Of a DNA stretch of 37,810 nucleotides, positions 8,254-15,262 are shown in pieces. The notes under the pieces were generated by a model that saw only the letters and a program-made list of their open reading frames with translations, did not search any database and was not told where the DNA came from. The stretch covers positions 1 to 37,810 of the forward strand of contig DATJZY010000134.1 of assembly GCA_035577985.1 (NCBI GenBank), given 5' to 3'. The position numbers and the translations under genes were made by a program. This stretch comes from Candidatus Eisenbacteria bacterium (GTDB taxonomy: Bacteria > Desulfobacterota > Binatia > DP-6). Numbering within the stretch: position 1 is the first letter of the stretch; each line of letters begins with the position of its first letter.

Positions 8254-8991
8254 ATGGCCCGGCGTGGTCCACGCGCCGGCGCTGACGCCTCGAAGCGCGC
8301 GCGCGCCGATGCTCCGCTGAACGCGCCGTTCCGGGGCCTGCGTCAGCGCCTCGAGACACACGCCCCGCCGCCCCCGACCGTGAAGCCGGCGCCGAAGGCG
8401 CCGCCACCGCCCGACGACGCGATCCTCTTCTCCAACGCCATGCAGGGCGTCGCACGTCTGGCCGCCCACGAGCGCGAGCGGATCGCGGGACCGGCGCCCG
8501 CCGCGGAGCCGCGCTCGGTCGTGACCGAGGAGGCCGAGGCGCTCGCCACCCTCTCGGATCTGGTGAACGGCGACGGCACCTTCGACATCAGCGAGACGCG
8601 CGAGTACCTGGAGGGGCACGTCCTGGGCCTCGACCCGCGCGTCGTTCGCCGGCTGCGGCGCGGCGACTTCGCGTGGCAGGCCCACCTCGATCTGCACGGC
8701 ATGACGGCCGCCGTCGCGCGCGACGCCGTCGAGCGCTTCGTCGTCGAGGGTGCGCGGGCAGGGCTGCGCTGCCTGCTCGTGGTGCACGGGCGCGGGCTCA
8801 ATTCCAAGGACCAGATCCCGGTCCTGAAGGAGCGCATGAAGACGTGGCTCGCGCGCGGGCGGATCGGACGTCACGTGCTCGCGTTCACCAGCGCGCGGGC
8901 GGTCGACGGCGGCGCCGGAGCGCTTTACGTCCTGCTGCGGCGCGATCGCACGCGGCGTCCCATTCGCGTGACCGAGGGGACCAAGCGATAG
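8254..8991 (+). CDS. Smr/MutS2-C domain protein
   Basis: A 245-residue protein with a basic, Pro-rich and probably disordered N-terminus (residues 1-55), a helical middle, and a C-terminal Smr domain (about 140-240). The two Smr signatures are intact: LDLHG (145-149) and HGRG (178-181). Stand-alone Smr proteins of this SmrA/SmrB type are nucleic-acid endonucleases; SmrB in E. coli cleaves mRNA at collided ribosomes. A similar role here is inference from the family. The ATG at 8254 has no clear Shine-Dalgarno. The stop TAG overlaps the proposed ATA start of the next gene in ATAG, so the two genes are tightly linked although no functional link is known. Confidence 0.9.
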   Translation: MARRGPRAGADASKRARADAPLNAPFRGLRQRLETHAPPPPTVKPAPKAPPPPDDAILFSNAMQGVARLAAHERERIAGPAPAAEPRSVVTEEAEALATLSDLVNGDGTFDISETREYLEGHVLGLDPRVVRRLRRGDFAWQAHLDLHGMTAAVARDAVERFVVEGARAGLRCLLVVHGRGLNSKDQIPVLKERMKTWLARGRIGRHVLAFTSARAVDGGAGALYVLLRRDRTRRPIRVTEGTKR

Positions 8992-9527
8992 GCGTCGTCG
9001 CCGACCTGCTGGGCCTCCTTCGTCTCGCGATGGCGGGCGCGTTTCCGTTCGCGCTCGCCGCCGGCGGGTGGACGTCGCTCGGCGTCTTCGCCGTCGCGGC
9101 GACGAGCGACTACGTCGACGGGCCGCTCGCGCGCCGGTCGGGACGCACGACGCCGTACGGCGCGCTGCTCGACGCCGTCGCGGACGTCGTCTTCGTGCTC
9201 ACCGGGACGATCGCGGCGGCCGCGAGCGACCGTCTGTCGTGGCTCGTGCCGCTCGCCATCGCCGGCTCGGCGACCGCGTATCTCGTGGCGTCGGTCCGGC
9301 GGAGTCGGACGAGCGGGCGACCGGCGCGCTCCTACTCGCTCCTCGGGCACGCGGCCGGCGTCAGCAACTATGCCTTGGTCGGCCTCGTCGCGGGCAGCGT
9401 CGCGCTGCCGTCGGCGGTGTGGCCGGCGCTCCTCGCCGCCGGCGGCGTGATCGTCGTCGCGCTCAACGCGGGAGCGCTGTTCCTGCGGGCTCTGCCGGCG
9501 CGTGGAGCTGGCGCATCGCCGGCTTGA
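8988..9527 (+). CDS. CDP-alcohol phosphatidyltransferase family protein
   Basis: Integral membrane enzyme family that exchanges CMP on a CDP-linked lipid for an alcohol, making phospholipid head groups. The metal-binding signature D-x2-DG-x2-AR-x8-G-x3-D-x3-D is matched in full, starting at SDYVDGPLARRSG and ending at GALLDAVAD. About five hydrophobic segments follow. The expected first membrane helix (VADLLGLLRLAMAGAFPFAL) begins just after the Smr stop, but no ATG, GTG or TTG lies in frame there. GAGGGG (8974-8979) sits 8 nt before ATA at 8988; CTG codons lie at 9006 and 9009. The first canonical start is ATG 9030, which would cut into the first helix. The start is therefore uncertain. Its 3' end overlaps the convergent membrane-protein gene by 65 nt. 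Confidence 0.82.
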   Translation: MGVVADLLGLLRLAMAGAFPFALAAGGWTSLGVFAVAATSDYVDGPLARRSGRTTPYGALLDAVADVVFVLTGTIAAAASDRLSWLVPLAIAGSATAYLVASVRRSRTSGRPARSYSLLGHAAGVSNYALVGLVAGSVALPSAVWPALLAAGGVIVVALNAGALFLRALPARGAGASPA

Positions 9528-10401
9528 GGAAGCACAGCCCGAGAAGCGCGTTCATCATCAGGAACGTCAGGTGGGCCGCGAGGCTGTAGGCGACCAGGCT
9601 CGCCTCGGGCGCGCGATCGCCGAAGAAGTACACCCACGCCGCCTGCGCCGGCCCGAGCTTTGCGGCCGCGGGCATCGCGGAGAAGAAGAAGATGAGGGGC
9701 AGGTAGGTGAGCAACGCCATGAACGGGAGGTGGACGCCGAAGAGCGGGAGCGCGAGCCAGTACACCGTGACCGCCGCGAGGAGGTTCGGCGTCTTCAAGA
9801 GGAGCAGCACGAGGTACTGCCAGGGCTTCGCGCGAAAGAACGTCTGCAGGAGCTGCGCGGAGCCGATGCGTCCGCCACGCGGCCGCGAGAAGTACCAGAG
9901 GTGCAGCGCGAGATAGGCGGCGAGGATCGCGTACGGCCAGGGAGACACCGACCGCCCGAGCTCGCCGGTGAGCGTCGCGCCGACGAACGAGTAGACCGCG
10001 AGCTGGTAGATCTCGACCAGGGCGACGACCAGCACCGTACCCGTCACCTGCCAGAACGGGATCCCGTAGCGCTTGTGCAGGAAGACGGCGAGCCCGCCCT
10101 GGCCCAGCTGCGTATTGAGCAGCGTGAGGATGTAGGTCGTGGCGCGGATCGGGAACACGTCGGCGTAGCGGACGGGGACGTTGAACCAGGTGACGGCCTG
10201 GCGCACGACCGCCGCGTCGACCGCGCAGAAGAAGAGCGAGTAGGGCACCATGAGCGCGATGAAGGTGCCCCAGCGGGCGCCCTCCAGCGCTTCGACGACG
10301 CGAGCCACCGGGATCTTCCAGAAGAGGATCCCGAAGATGACGAGCGTGACCGCCCAGGGGGCGATCCGTGTGAGGGCTCTGGGCGCGCCCTCTGCGCTCA
10401 G
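9463..10401 (-). CDS. UPF0104 / LPG-synthase-type integral membrane protein
   Basis: About 312 residues with 7-8 hydrophobic segments. It resembles the flippase-like transmembrane region of lysylphosphatidylglycerol synthase (UPF0104/AglD-like): an early TTYILTLLNTQLGQGG stretch and a late MPAAAKLGPAQAAWVYFF stretch match the family pattern. Function is probably lipid flipping or binding, not aminoacyl transfer, since no synthase domain is present. The first helix starts at IAPWAVTLVIF, but the only start candidate before it is CTG at 10401, which overlaps the previous stop in CTGA; GAGGAG lies 8 nt upstream. The next canonical start, GTG at 10308, would remove the first helix. Terminal gene of the TetR-ferritin-like operon. 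Confidence 0.82.
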   Translation of the reverse strand: MSAEGAPRALTRIAPWAVTLVIFGILFWKIPVARVVEALEGARWGTFIALMVPYSLFFCAVDAAVVRQAVTWFNVPVRYADVFPIRATTYILTLLNTQLGQGGLAVFLHKRYGIPFWQVTGTVLVVALVEIYQLAVYSFVGATLTGELGRSVSPWPYAILAAYLALHLWYFSRPRGGRIGSAQLLQTFFRAKPWQYLVLLLLKTPNLLAAVTVYWLALPLFGVHLPFMALLTYLPLIFFFSAMPAAAKLGPAQAAWVYFFGDRAPEASLVAYSLAAHLTFLMMNALLGLCFLKPAMRQLHAPAEPAGTALPR

Positions 10402-11396
10402 GCGGACGGCTCCTCGTTCTCGAACTGCAGGATGCCGAGCTCCGCGAAGCGCTCGCGCACGAACGGCGTGAGGAGCCCGAGGCGCTTCACGTTCGGTACG
10501 ATCTTCGAGAAGAGCATCTTGCGGAACTCCTGCATCTGGGGCGAGTGAAGCACGATCTCGCGGACCTCGTCCACCGGCCAGCCCATCTCGACCCAGACGT
10601 CCTCCATGAGCAGGCGGTCGCGCATGAGGCGGCATCCCTCGGCGAGGAACTCCTCGCGGTCCCGCTTCTCGGACGCCTTCATGTCCATGAAGTAGTCGTT
10701 CAAGGAGAGGACGCCGAAGGCCACGTGACGCGACTCGTCGCGCATCACGTAGTGCGTGAGGTCGGTCAGCAGCGGCTCGTTGCACATCTTGTGCATGAAG
10801 CCGAACGCCGCCATCGCGAGCCCTTCGACCATGATCTGCATGCCCAGGTACTTCATGTCCCAGCGCCCGTCGGTGAGGATCTGGTCGAGCATCGTCTTCA
10901 GGTGGACGTTGCACGGGTACTGCCGCGTCAGCTTCTCGTGCAGGTACCGGCTGTACACCTCGACGTGGCGCGCCTCGTCCATCACCTGCGTCGCCCCGTA
11001 GAACTTGCTCTCGATGGACGGCGTCGCGTCGACGATCTGGGCGGTCGCGAGGAGCGCGCCCTGCTCGCCGTGCATGAACTGCGAGAGCGTCCACGAAAGC
11101 GCTTCGCGGCGGAGCTTCTTCACCTCGCCCGGCGTCAGCTTCTCCCAGATGTGCGTCCCGTAGATCGGGATCTGGAAGTCGGGGACCAGCTCCGCCTCGG
11201 GATCGACCGGGGTGTCCCAGGCGAGCTGGTCGGTGGCGTTCCACTGATCGCGCTTCGCCTTCTCGTAGAGGTTCGTCAGCTCCTTGCGAACCATCTCGTA
11301 GTTCCAGGTGTAGGTGAGGTCGAACGTCGTGAGCAGGGCCTCGATCTCGTCGACCGGATTCGTCGTGCTGTCGTGGGCGGCTGCGGCGGTCGTCAT
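10398..11396 (-). CDS. ferritin-like di-iron oxygenase-type protein
   Basis: A 332-residue helical protein with two identical di-iron signatures E-x28-D-E-x2-H. The predicted ligands are Glu111, Glu141 and His144 in one half and Glu191, Glu221 and His224 in the other (MDEARH and RDESRH). This spacing is the one described for the AurF/bacterial multicomponent monooxygenase group, so oxygen activation (N-oxygenase, desaturase or hydroxylase chemistry) is more likely than iron storage. The ATG at 11396 overlaps the TetR stop (ATGA). Its place between its regulator and a membrane protein suggests an inducible oxidation of a lipid or small hydrophobic molecule, which is inference. Ribonucleotide reductase R2 is excluded by the lack of its other motifs. 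Confidence 0.88.
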   Translation of the reverse strand: MTTAAAAHDSTTNPVDEIEALLTTFDLTYTWNYEMVRKELTNLYEKAKRDQWNATDQLAWDTPVDPEAELVPDFQIPIYGTHIWEKLTPGEVKKLRREALSWTLSQFMHGEQGALLATAQIVDATPSIESKFYGATQVMDEARHVEVYSRYLHEKLTRQYPCNVHLKTMLDQILTDGRWDMKYLGMQIMVEGLAMAAFGFMHKMCNEPLLTDLTHYVMRDESRHVAFGVLSLNDYFMDMKASEKRDREEFLAEGCRLMRDRLLMEDVWVEMGWPVDEVREIVLHSPQMQEFRKMLFSKIVPNVKRLGLLTPFVRERFAELGILQFENEEPSA

Positions 11397-12031
11397 CGCT
11401 CGGCTCCCTTCCTCTGTGGTGCGCGGGCCGAGAGCCCGTGCAGCGCGATCGTCGTCATGGCGTCCTGGAGCTGCTTCATCGGAATGGATTCGTGCTCGGT
11501 CCACCACGAGAGGATCTGCGTCGCCATGCCGACCATGGCCTGGGCGGCGACTGCGGCCGGCACGCGGGTGAACGCGCCGGTGGCCATCCCCTCGCGGATG
11601 TTCTCTTCGATGTCGGCTGCGAACAGGTCCTGCGCGCGCCGGATGACGTCGTGGTACGCGGCGGCGTGCCCGAACACGATGCGGAACACCTCGCGGTTCT
11701 GCTGCGCGAACCGGCAGAAGGCGGTGTTGGCGCTGCGCAGGCGCGCGACCGGCTCGGTCTCCTTGAGGCGCGCGTGGTCGATGGCCGCCTTCAAGCGTCC
11801 CACCGTGTCCTCGACGAGCGCGTCGAAGAGAGCGTCCTTGGTCTCGAAGTGGAGATAGAAGGTTCCGACTCCGACGTCGGCCGCCGACGCGATGTCGGCG
11901 ATCTTCGTGTCGTGGAACCCCTTCTTCGCGAGCACCCCGACGGCGGCGGCGAGCAGCTCCTGGCGCGTCCGCTCCTTGCGGCGCTCGAAGCGATTCGCTT
12001 CGGGCTCGACCCTGAGTGACGCTGCCTTCAT
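11393..12031 (-). CDS. TetR-family regulator of the di-iron operon
   Basis: A 212-residue TetR-type repressor. The HTH is in residues about 20-65 (ELLAAAVGVLAKKGFHDTK, then IADIASAADVGVGTFYLHF), and the C-terminal helices form the ligand domain. The ATG at 12031 is used; a GTG at 12034 precedes it. It is the first gene of a chain of 4-nt overlaps (ATGA with the ferritin-like gene, then CTGA with the membrane protein). A 6-6-6 inverted repeat directly before the start overlaps the proposed -10 box, so it probably represses itself and the operon. The ligand is unknown; a fatty-acyl or xenobiotic effector would fit the di-iron neighbour. Confidence 0.92.
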   Translation of the reverse strand: MKAASLRVEPEANRFERRKERTRQELLAAAVGVLAKKGFHDTKIADIASAADVGVGTFYLHFETKDALFDALVEDTVGRLKAAIDHARLKETEPVARLRSANTAFCRFAQQNREVFRIVFGHAAAYHDVIRRAQDLFAADIEENIREGMATGAFTRVPAAVAAQAMVGMATQILSWWTEHESIPMKQLQDAMTTIALHGLSARAPQRKGAER

Positions 12032-12032
12032 C

Positions 12033-12050
12033 ACTGAACTGCGATTCAGT
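12033..12050. promoter_or_regulatory. putative TetR operator
   Basis: Perfect inverted repeat ACTGAA-N6-TTCAGT, one base upstream of the TetR ATG and overlapping the -10 of its promoter. Size and position are typical of a TetR-family autorepression site. Confidence 0.6.
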
Positions 12051-12076
12051 TAAGCCGGCGGTCGGACCGGTGTCAA
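12048..12076 (-). promoter_or_regulatory. putative promoter of the TetR/di-iron operon
   Basis: On the minus strand a consensus TTGACA (12071-12076), 17 nt, and TTAACT (12048-12053). The -10 is imperfect. Predicted leader is about 10 nt. Confidence 0.5.
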
Positions 12077-12105
12077 CCATTTTTCCCGCCCGGGAGGGGC
12101 CGGGG

Positions 12106-13092
12106 CTAGAACGAGCGCCGGACGACGTCGACCGTGCCGCCGCCGGCCGCCGCGGCGCGGCACGCCTCGGCGACCTCGACTGCGCGGGCCCCGTCCTCGA
12201 GCCCGACGGGCGGGGTCTCTCCGCGTCGCAGGAGCCCCTCGAACGTGGCCACGACCTCGCGCACCGTGAAGGCCGGGGGCGGGAGGTCGATCGGCGTCCG
12301 CTCGAGGCCGCGCACGCGGTAGGCCCAGTGGAGCTGATGGTCGGCCACGACCTGCCCCTCGGCGCACGCGGCGTCGAGCAGCCCGGAGCGGCCGGCGGTC
12401 GCACGGCAGCCGCTCACCGTGACGAGCGCGGCGCTCCCTTCGAGCTCCAGGATCGCGACGAAGTTGTCCTCGGTCCGCTCCGTCGCGACACGCGCCGTGC
12501 GGCACGTCACGCGCGCGACCTCGCGTCCGGTGAGGAAGCGTACGAGATCGAAGCTGTGCACGCCCGTATGCAGGAGCATGCCGCCGCCCGAGATCTCGGG
12601 ACGATCGAGCCAGTCGAGCGACGAGATCTCGAAGCGCTGGTTCAGTCCGAGTGCGCGCAGCGGCCCGAGCGTCGGGAGGAGGTCGCGCACCGCCCGCGCG
12701 ACGACGTTCCAGCGCAGCGTGTGCGCCATGAGGCACGGGACGGCCGCGGTCCGCATCGCACGCACGATCGCGGCGGCGTCGTCGCCGGTCGTCGCGAGCG
12801 GCTTCTCGATGAGGAGCGCCTTTCCGGCCGCGGCCGTCGCCTCTGCGATCTCGCGGTGGAGGGTCGGGGGTACGACGACCACGACCGCGGCCACGTCGGG
12901 ATCGGCCACGAGCGCCCGCCAGTCGGCGTGGAAGCGCGCTCCCACGTCGCGTGCGAGCGCAGCGCCCGCCTCCGCGTCGCGCCGCGAGAGCGCGGCGAGA
13001 CGAAGCTGCGGGAAGTCCTTCGCGACGTGATTGGCGTAGCGGACACCGTGCTTGCCGGCGCCGATGAGCCCGAGCCCGATGCGCGCTGCCAT
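12106..13092 (-). CDS. Gfo/Idh/MocA-family oxidoreductase
   Basis: A 328-residue NAD(P)-dependent dehydrogenase. The N-terminal Rossmann fold has GAGKHG (residues 11-16) and the family's EKP motif (96-98, in LLIEKPLAT). The C-terminal alpha/beta dimer and substrate domain contains GGGMLLHTGVHSFDLVRF, whose His residues match the usual catalytic position. Such enzymes oxidise or reduce sugars, inositols or related cyclic alcohols; the substrate cannot be read. The ATG at 13092 is chosen because the Rossmann strand starts there and a promoter-like pair lies just upstream. It lies 74 nt upstream of the TetR operon on the same strand but has no visible coupling with it. Confidence 0.92.
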   Translation of the reverse strand: MAARIGLGLIGAGKHGVRYANHVAKDFPQLRLAALSRRDAEAGAALARDVGARFHADWRALVADPDVAAVVVVVPPTLHREIAEATAAAGKALLIEKPLATTGDDAAAIVRAMRTAAVPCLMAHTLRWNVVARAVRDLLPTLGPLRALGLNQRFEISSLDWLDRPEISGGGMLLHTGVHSFDLVRFLTGREVARVTCRTARVATERTEDNFVAILELEGSAALVTVSGCRATAGRSGLLDAACAEGQVVADHQLHWAYRVRGLERTPIDLPPPAFTVREVVATFEGLLRRGETPPVGLEDGARAVEVAEACRAAAAGGGTVDVVRRSF

Positions 13093-13101
13093 GTCGTCCC
13101 C

Positions 13102-13131
13102 GCGGTAGTCTCGCCCGCCGGGGGATGTCAA
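13102..13131 (-). promoter_or_regulatory. putative promoter of the Gfo/Idh/MocA gene
   Basis: On the minus strand a consensus TTGACA (13126-13131), 18 nt, TACCGC (13102-13107), then 9 nt to the ATG. It starts 3 nt after the stop of the upstream hydrolase gene. Confidence 0.45.
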
Positions 13132-13134
13132 CGC

Positions 13135-13806
13135 TCAGGAGGCGAAATCGAACCGGCGCTGCTGATCGCCGTGGGTGAGGGCGAGATCCGGGCTCGTGAG
13201 GAAGCGCGTCACCTCGTGCGTGACGCGCTCGTGCACGAGCAGACCCCAGTGGCCGCAATCGGGCACCACCACGACCCGACCGCCGGGACGCAGGTGGGGC
13301 GCGTGCGGCCCGTACACCGGATGCGGCAGCGGCACGATGGGATCGTGCTCGCCGAAGATGGCGAGCTCCTTGGGCGGCAGCGGCGAGCCGAAGTACGGCG
13401 AGCCCAGCGTCACGAGCCGCCGCACGGGGGCCTCGGGCGCCATGTCGACCAGGTAGCGCGCGACGAGGCCGCCGAAGCTGTGCCCGACGACGTCGACGCG
13501 ACGGACGCCCGTCTCCCGGCAGACCTCGGACACGACGTGCCCGAGCCGCGTCGCCAGGCGCGGCCAATCGATGCGCGGGCCGTAGTCGAAGTAGGCGACG
13601 TTCGTGACGCCGCGACCGGCGAGCGCCTGCTTCACGGCGCGAAAGTTCGTCCGGTCACCGAGGAAACCGTGCGCGAACACGACGGGCGTCGGGTGTGGAA
13701 CGTTCGGGTCGAACGCCGCCGACCGCTCGACGAGACGCAAAGGCAGCCACGTCGCCGCCCGGCCGATGGCCGAGACCTCGAGCTGGAGCACCCGCACGTT
13801 CACCAT
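13135..13806 (-). CDS. alpha/beta-hydrolase, lipase-like
   Basis: A 223-residue hydrolase related to bacterial triacylglycerol lipases and PGAP1-like esterases. The oxyanion strand HGFLG (46-50), nucleophile elbow GHSFGG with Ser110, acid Asp155 (FGEHDPIVP) and His186 (DCGHWGLL) form a complete triad. There is no signal peptide, so it is probably cytoplasmic or membrane-associated. The ATG at 13806 follows GGGGAGG at good distance; upstream in-frame codons look non-coding. It diverges from the lytic transglycosylase gene across 138 nt. Substrate is an ester of unknown kind. Confidence 0.88.
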   Translation of the reverse strand: MVNVRVLQLEVSAIGRAATWLPLRLVERSAAFDPNVPHPTPVVFAHGFLGDRTNFRAVKQALAGRGVTNVAYFDYGPRIDWPRLATRLGHVVSEVCRETGVRRVDVVGHSFGGLVARYLVDMAPEAPVRRLVTLGSPYFGSPLPPKELAIFGEHDPIVPLPHPVYGPHAPHLRPGGRVVVVPDCGHWGLLVHERVTHEVTRFLTSPDLALTHGDQQRRFDFAS

Positions 13807-13883
13807 GCCCCCCGACCTCCCCACGGTGCGTGTTCGCGTCGAGGGCTCCTTCGCAGGCGATCGCGTCGAGGTCAAGGGGGGGC

Positions 13884-13913
13884 TTGGCAACCGATTCCCG
13901 AGTCTGCTACTGG
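13884..13913 (+). promoter_or_regulatory. putative promoter of the lytic transglycosylase gene
   Basis: TTGGCA (13884-13889), 18 nt, TACTGG (13908-13913). It leaves a leader of about 25 nt with AGGA just before the start, unlike the leaderless type seen elsewhere here. Confidence 0.35.
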
Positions 13914-13944
13914 CGCCGAGGCCTTCCGTACGTCAGGACCGCGA

Positions 13945-14712
13945 ATGCTCCCTGGCGCAACGAAATACACGATCGCCCTGCTCGTTCTCCTCGGCGGTTT
14001 CGTCGTGACGCCGGCGTGCGCCCGACAGGCGGGGGGCGAGCTGCGTTTCCCGGCCGCCATCTCGGACGAGCTGCTGCGCGACCTGCTCGAGATCGGTCGC
14101 GTGGACCCGAAGTCGACCCGCGACCCCGAGGCATGGAAGCGTTGGGGGCAGGCACCGGCGGCCAATCAGGAGTCGTCCATGCGTGCGGTCATCGCCGCGC
14201 TCATGGGAACGCGCCCGCCCCTCAGCCTTGCCGCGTCGATCCTCGCCATCGCCCGCGTCGAATCGGGGTGGAACCCGAACTCCGAGAATCCGAGCTCGAC
14301 CGCGTGCGGGATCTTCCAGTTCATCAAGGCCACCTGGGAGAACTACGGCACCACGCGCGAGAGCTGCTTCAATCCGGACCTCAACGCCTGGGCGGGCGTG
14401 AAGCACCTGACGATGCTCTACGAGAGCCACGTCGAGGATCAGATCCGTCCACTGCGGCTCGTGACGACCGAGCTCGAGCGCGTCGAGTGGACCTATCGGA
14501 TGCTGTACGCCTACCACTATCACGGCGAAGGATCGGCGCTCGCGCCGAACGGCGGCGATCTCGAGGCGCAGGTCGCGGCCGAGAACGGCCTTGCGCAGCT
14601 GAAGGGATTCTTCTCCGTTCTGAAGAAGGCGACGTACGTTCCGCCCGCCCACAAGGTCGTCCGGGTCGCACGAAAGCCCGCCTCCGGCCAGGCGAAGCGG
14701 CGCCGGGGCTGA
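13945..14712 (+). CDS. SLT-type lytic transglycosylase
   Basis: A 255-residue exported murein-cleaving enzyme. A short hydrophobic signal (residues 7-26) ends in TPACA-RQ; this fits signal peptidase I, while a degenerate lipobox at Cys25 is possible. The SLT fold spans about 80-200: catalytic Glu106 in ARVESGWNP, GIFQFIKATW, and AYHYHGEG. Two Cys (121 and 141) could form a disulfide in the periplasm. The C-terminus is short and very basic. It cleaves the MurNAc-GlcNAc bond with 1,6-anhydro product formation. The ATG at 13945 has AGGA upstream. No secretion-system or phage gene is adjacent, so general wall remodelling is the likely role. Confidence 0.9.
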   Translation: MLPGATKYTIALLVLLGGFVVTPACARQAGGELRFPAAISDELLRDLLEIGRVDPKSTRDPEAWKRWGQAPAANQESSMRAVIAALMGTRPPLSLAASILAIARVESGWNPNSENPSSTACGIFQFIKATWENYGTTRESCFNPDLNAWAGVKHLTMLYESHVEDQIRPLRLVTTELERVEWTYRMLYAYHYHGEGSALAPNGGDLEAQVAAENGLAQLKGFFSVLKKATYVPPAHKVVRVARKPASGQAKRRRG

Positions 14713-14725
14713 TCGTCTTCGCCCG

Positions 14726-14755
14726 TTGCATTGGCAAAACCCGGGCTGCTAGGAG
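14726..14755 (+). promoter_or_regulatory. putative promoter of fdxA
   Basis: TTGCAT (14726-14731), 18 nt, TAGGAG (14750-14755), 10 nt before the ATG. The AGGAG could instead act as a Shine-Dalgarno sequence, so the two readings compete. Confidence 0.35.
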
Positions 14756-14765
14756 TCGCTGAGCC

Positions 14766-15116
14766 ATGGCCTACATCATCACTCGTCTCTGTCGTGACTG
14801 CGTGGACACCGGCTGCGTCGCCGTCTGTCCGGTCGACTGCATCTACGAGTACACCGGCACCGACAAGGAGACGTTCCCGAACCAGCTCTACATCCATCCC
14901 GACGAGTGCATCGATTGCGGCGCCTGCGAACCCGAGTGCCCGTGGCAGGCGATCTTCGAGGAGGTCGCCGTCCCCGACGTCTTCAAGGACGACACCCCGC
15001 TCAACTACAAGATCATGGAGACGCCGGGCGACTTCGCGGTGAAGAAGCACGAGAAGATCGAGCACCCGACCGCCGAGCAGGTGGCCGAGAACAAGAAGAA
15101 GTGGGGCTGGAGCTGA
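14766..15116 (+). CDS. fdxA: FdxA-type seven-iron ferredoxin
   Basis: A 116-residue low-potential electron carrier of the cytoplasm. The N-terminal cluster region has Cys9, Cys12, Cys17, Cys21 and Cys25 ([18 protein letters not shown]), and the second region [12 protein letters not shown] carries the other ligands. This arrangement is that of FdxA ferredoxins with one 3Fe-4S and one 4Fe-4S cluster. A charged C-terminal tail completes the usual length of about 110. It stands alone with its own promoter-like element. Partner enzymes are unknown; oxygenases or reductases in the region could use it, but nothing in the sequence shows that. Confidence 0.95.
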   Translation: MAYIITRLCRDCVDTGCVAVCPVDCIYEYTGTDKETFPNQLYIHPDECIDCGACEPECPWQAIFEEVAVPDVFKDDTPLNYKIMETPGDFAVKKHEKIEHPTAEQVAENKKKWGWS

Positions 15117-15189
15117 GCGCTCGGCCTCCCGTCACCTGACCCCCGACCGGCCGCAAGCGGGCGCCGCCGCCTTTGGGGCCGGATGTCGA

Positions 15190-15218
15190 TTTCGAACCGG
15201 CTCGTTCGACGATACTAC
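15190..15218 (+). promoter_or_regulatory. putative promoter of the BNR-MoaD pair, with operator-like repeat
   Basis: TTTCGA (15190-15195), 17 nt, TACTAC (15213-15218). A 6-6-6 inverted repeat TCGAAC-N6-GTTCGA (15192-15209) fills the spacer, where a repressor would block polymerase. The rest of 15117-15262 shows nothing further except GAGGAG before the start codon. Confidence 0.35.
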
Positions 15219-15262
15219 GACACCACGCACGGTGCGGGTGCGGCTAGCCGAGGAGAAGCGCC

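Noticed and set aside
13805..14008. Plus-strand open frame of about 67 codons starting opposite the hydrolase start
   Set aside because: No ribosome site of note, no hydrophobic or domain pattern, and it runs out of frame into the lytic transglycosylase gene. Treated as intergenic.
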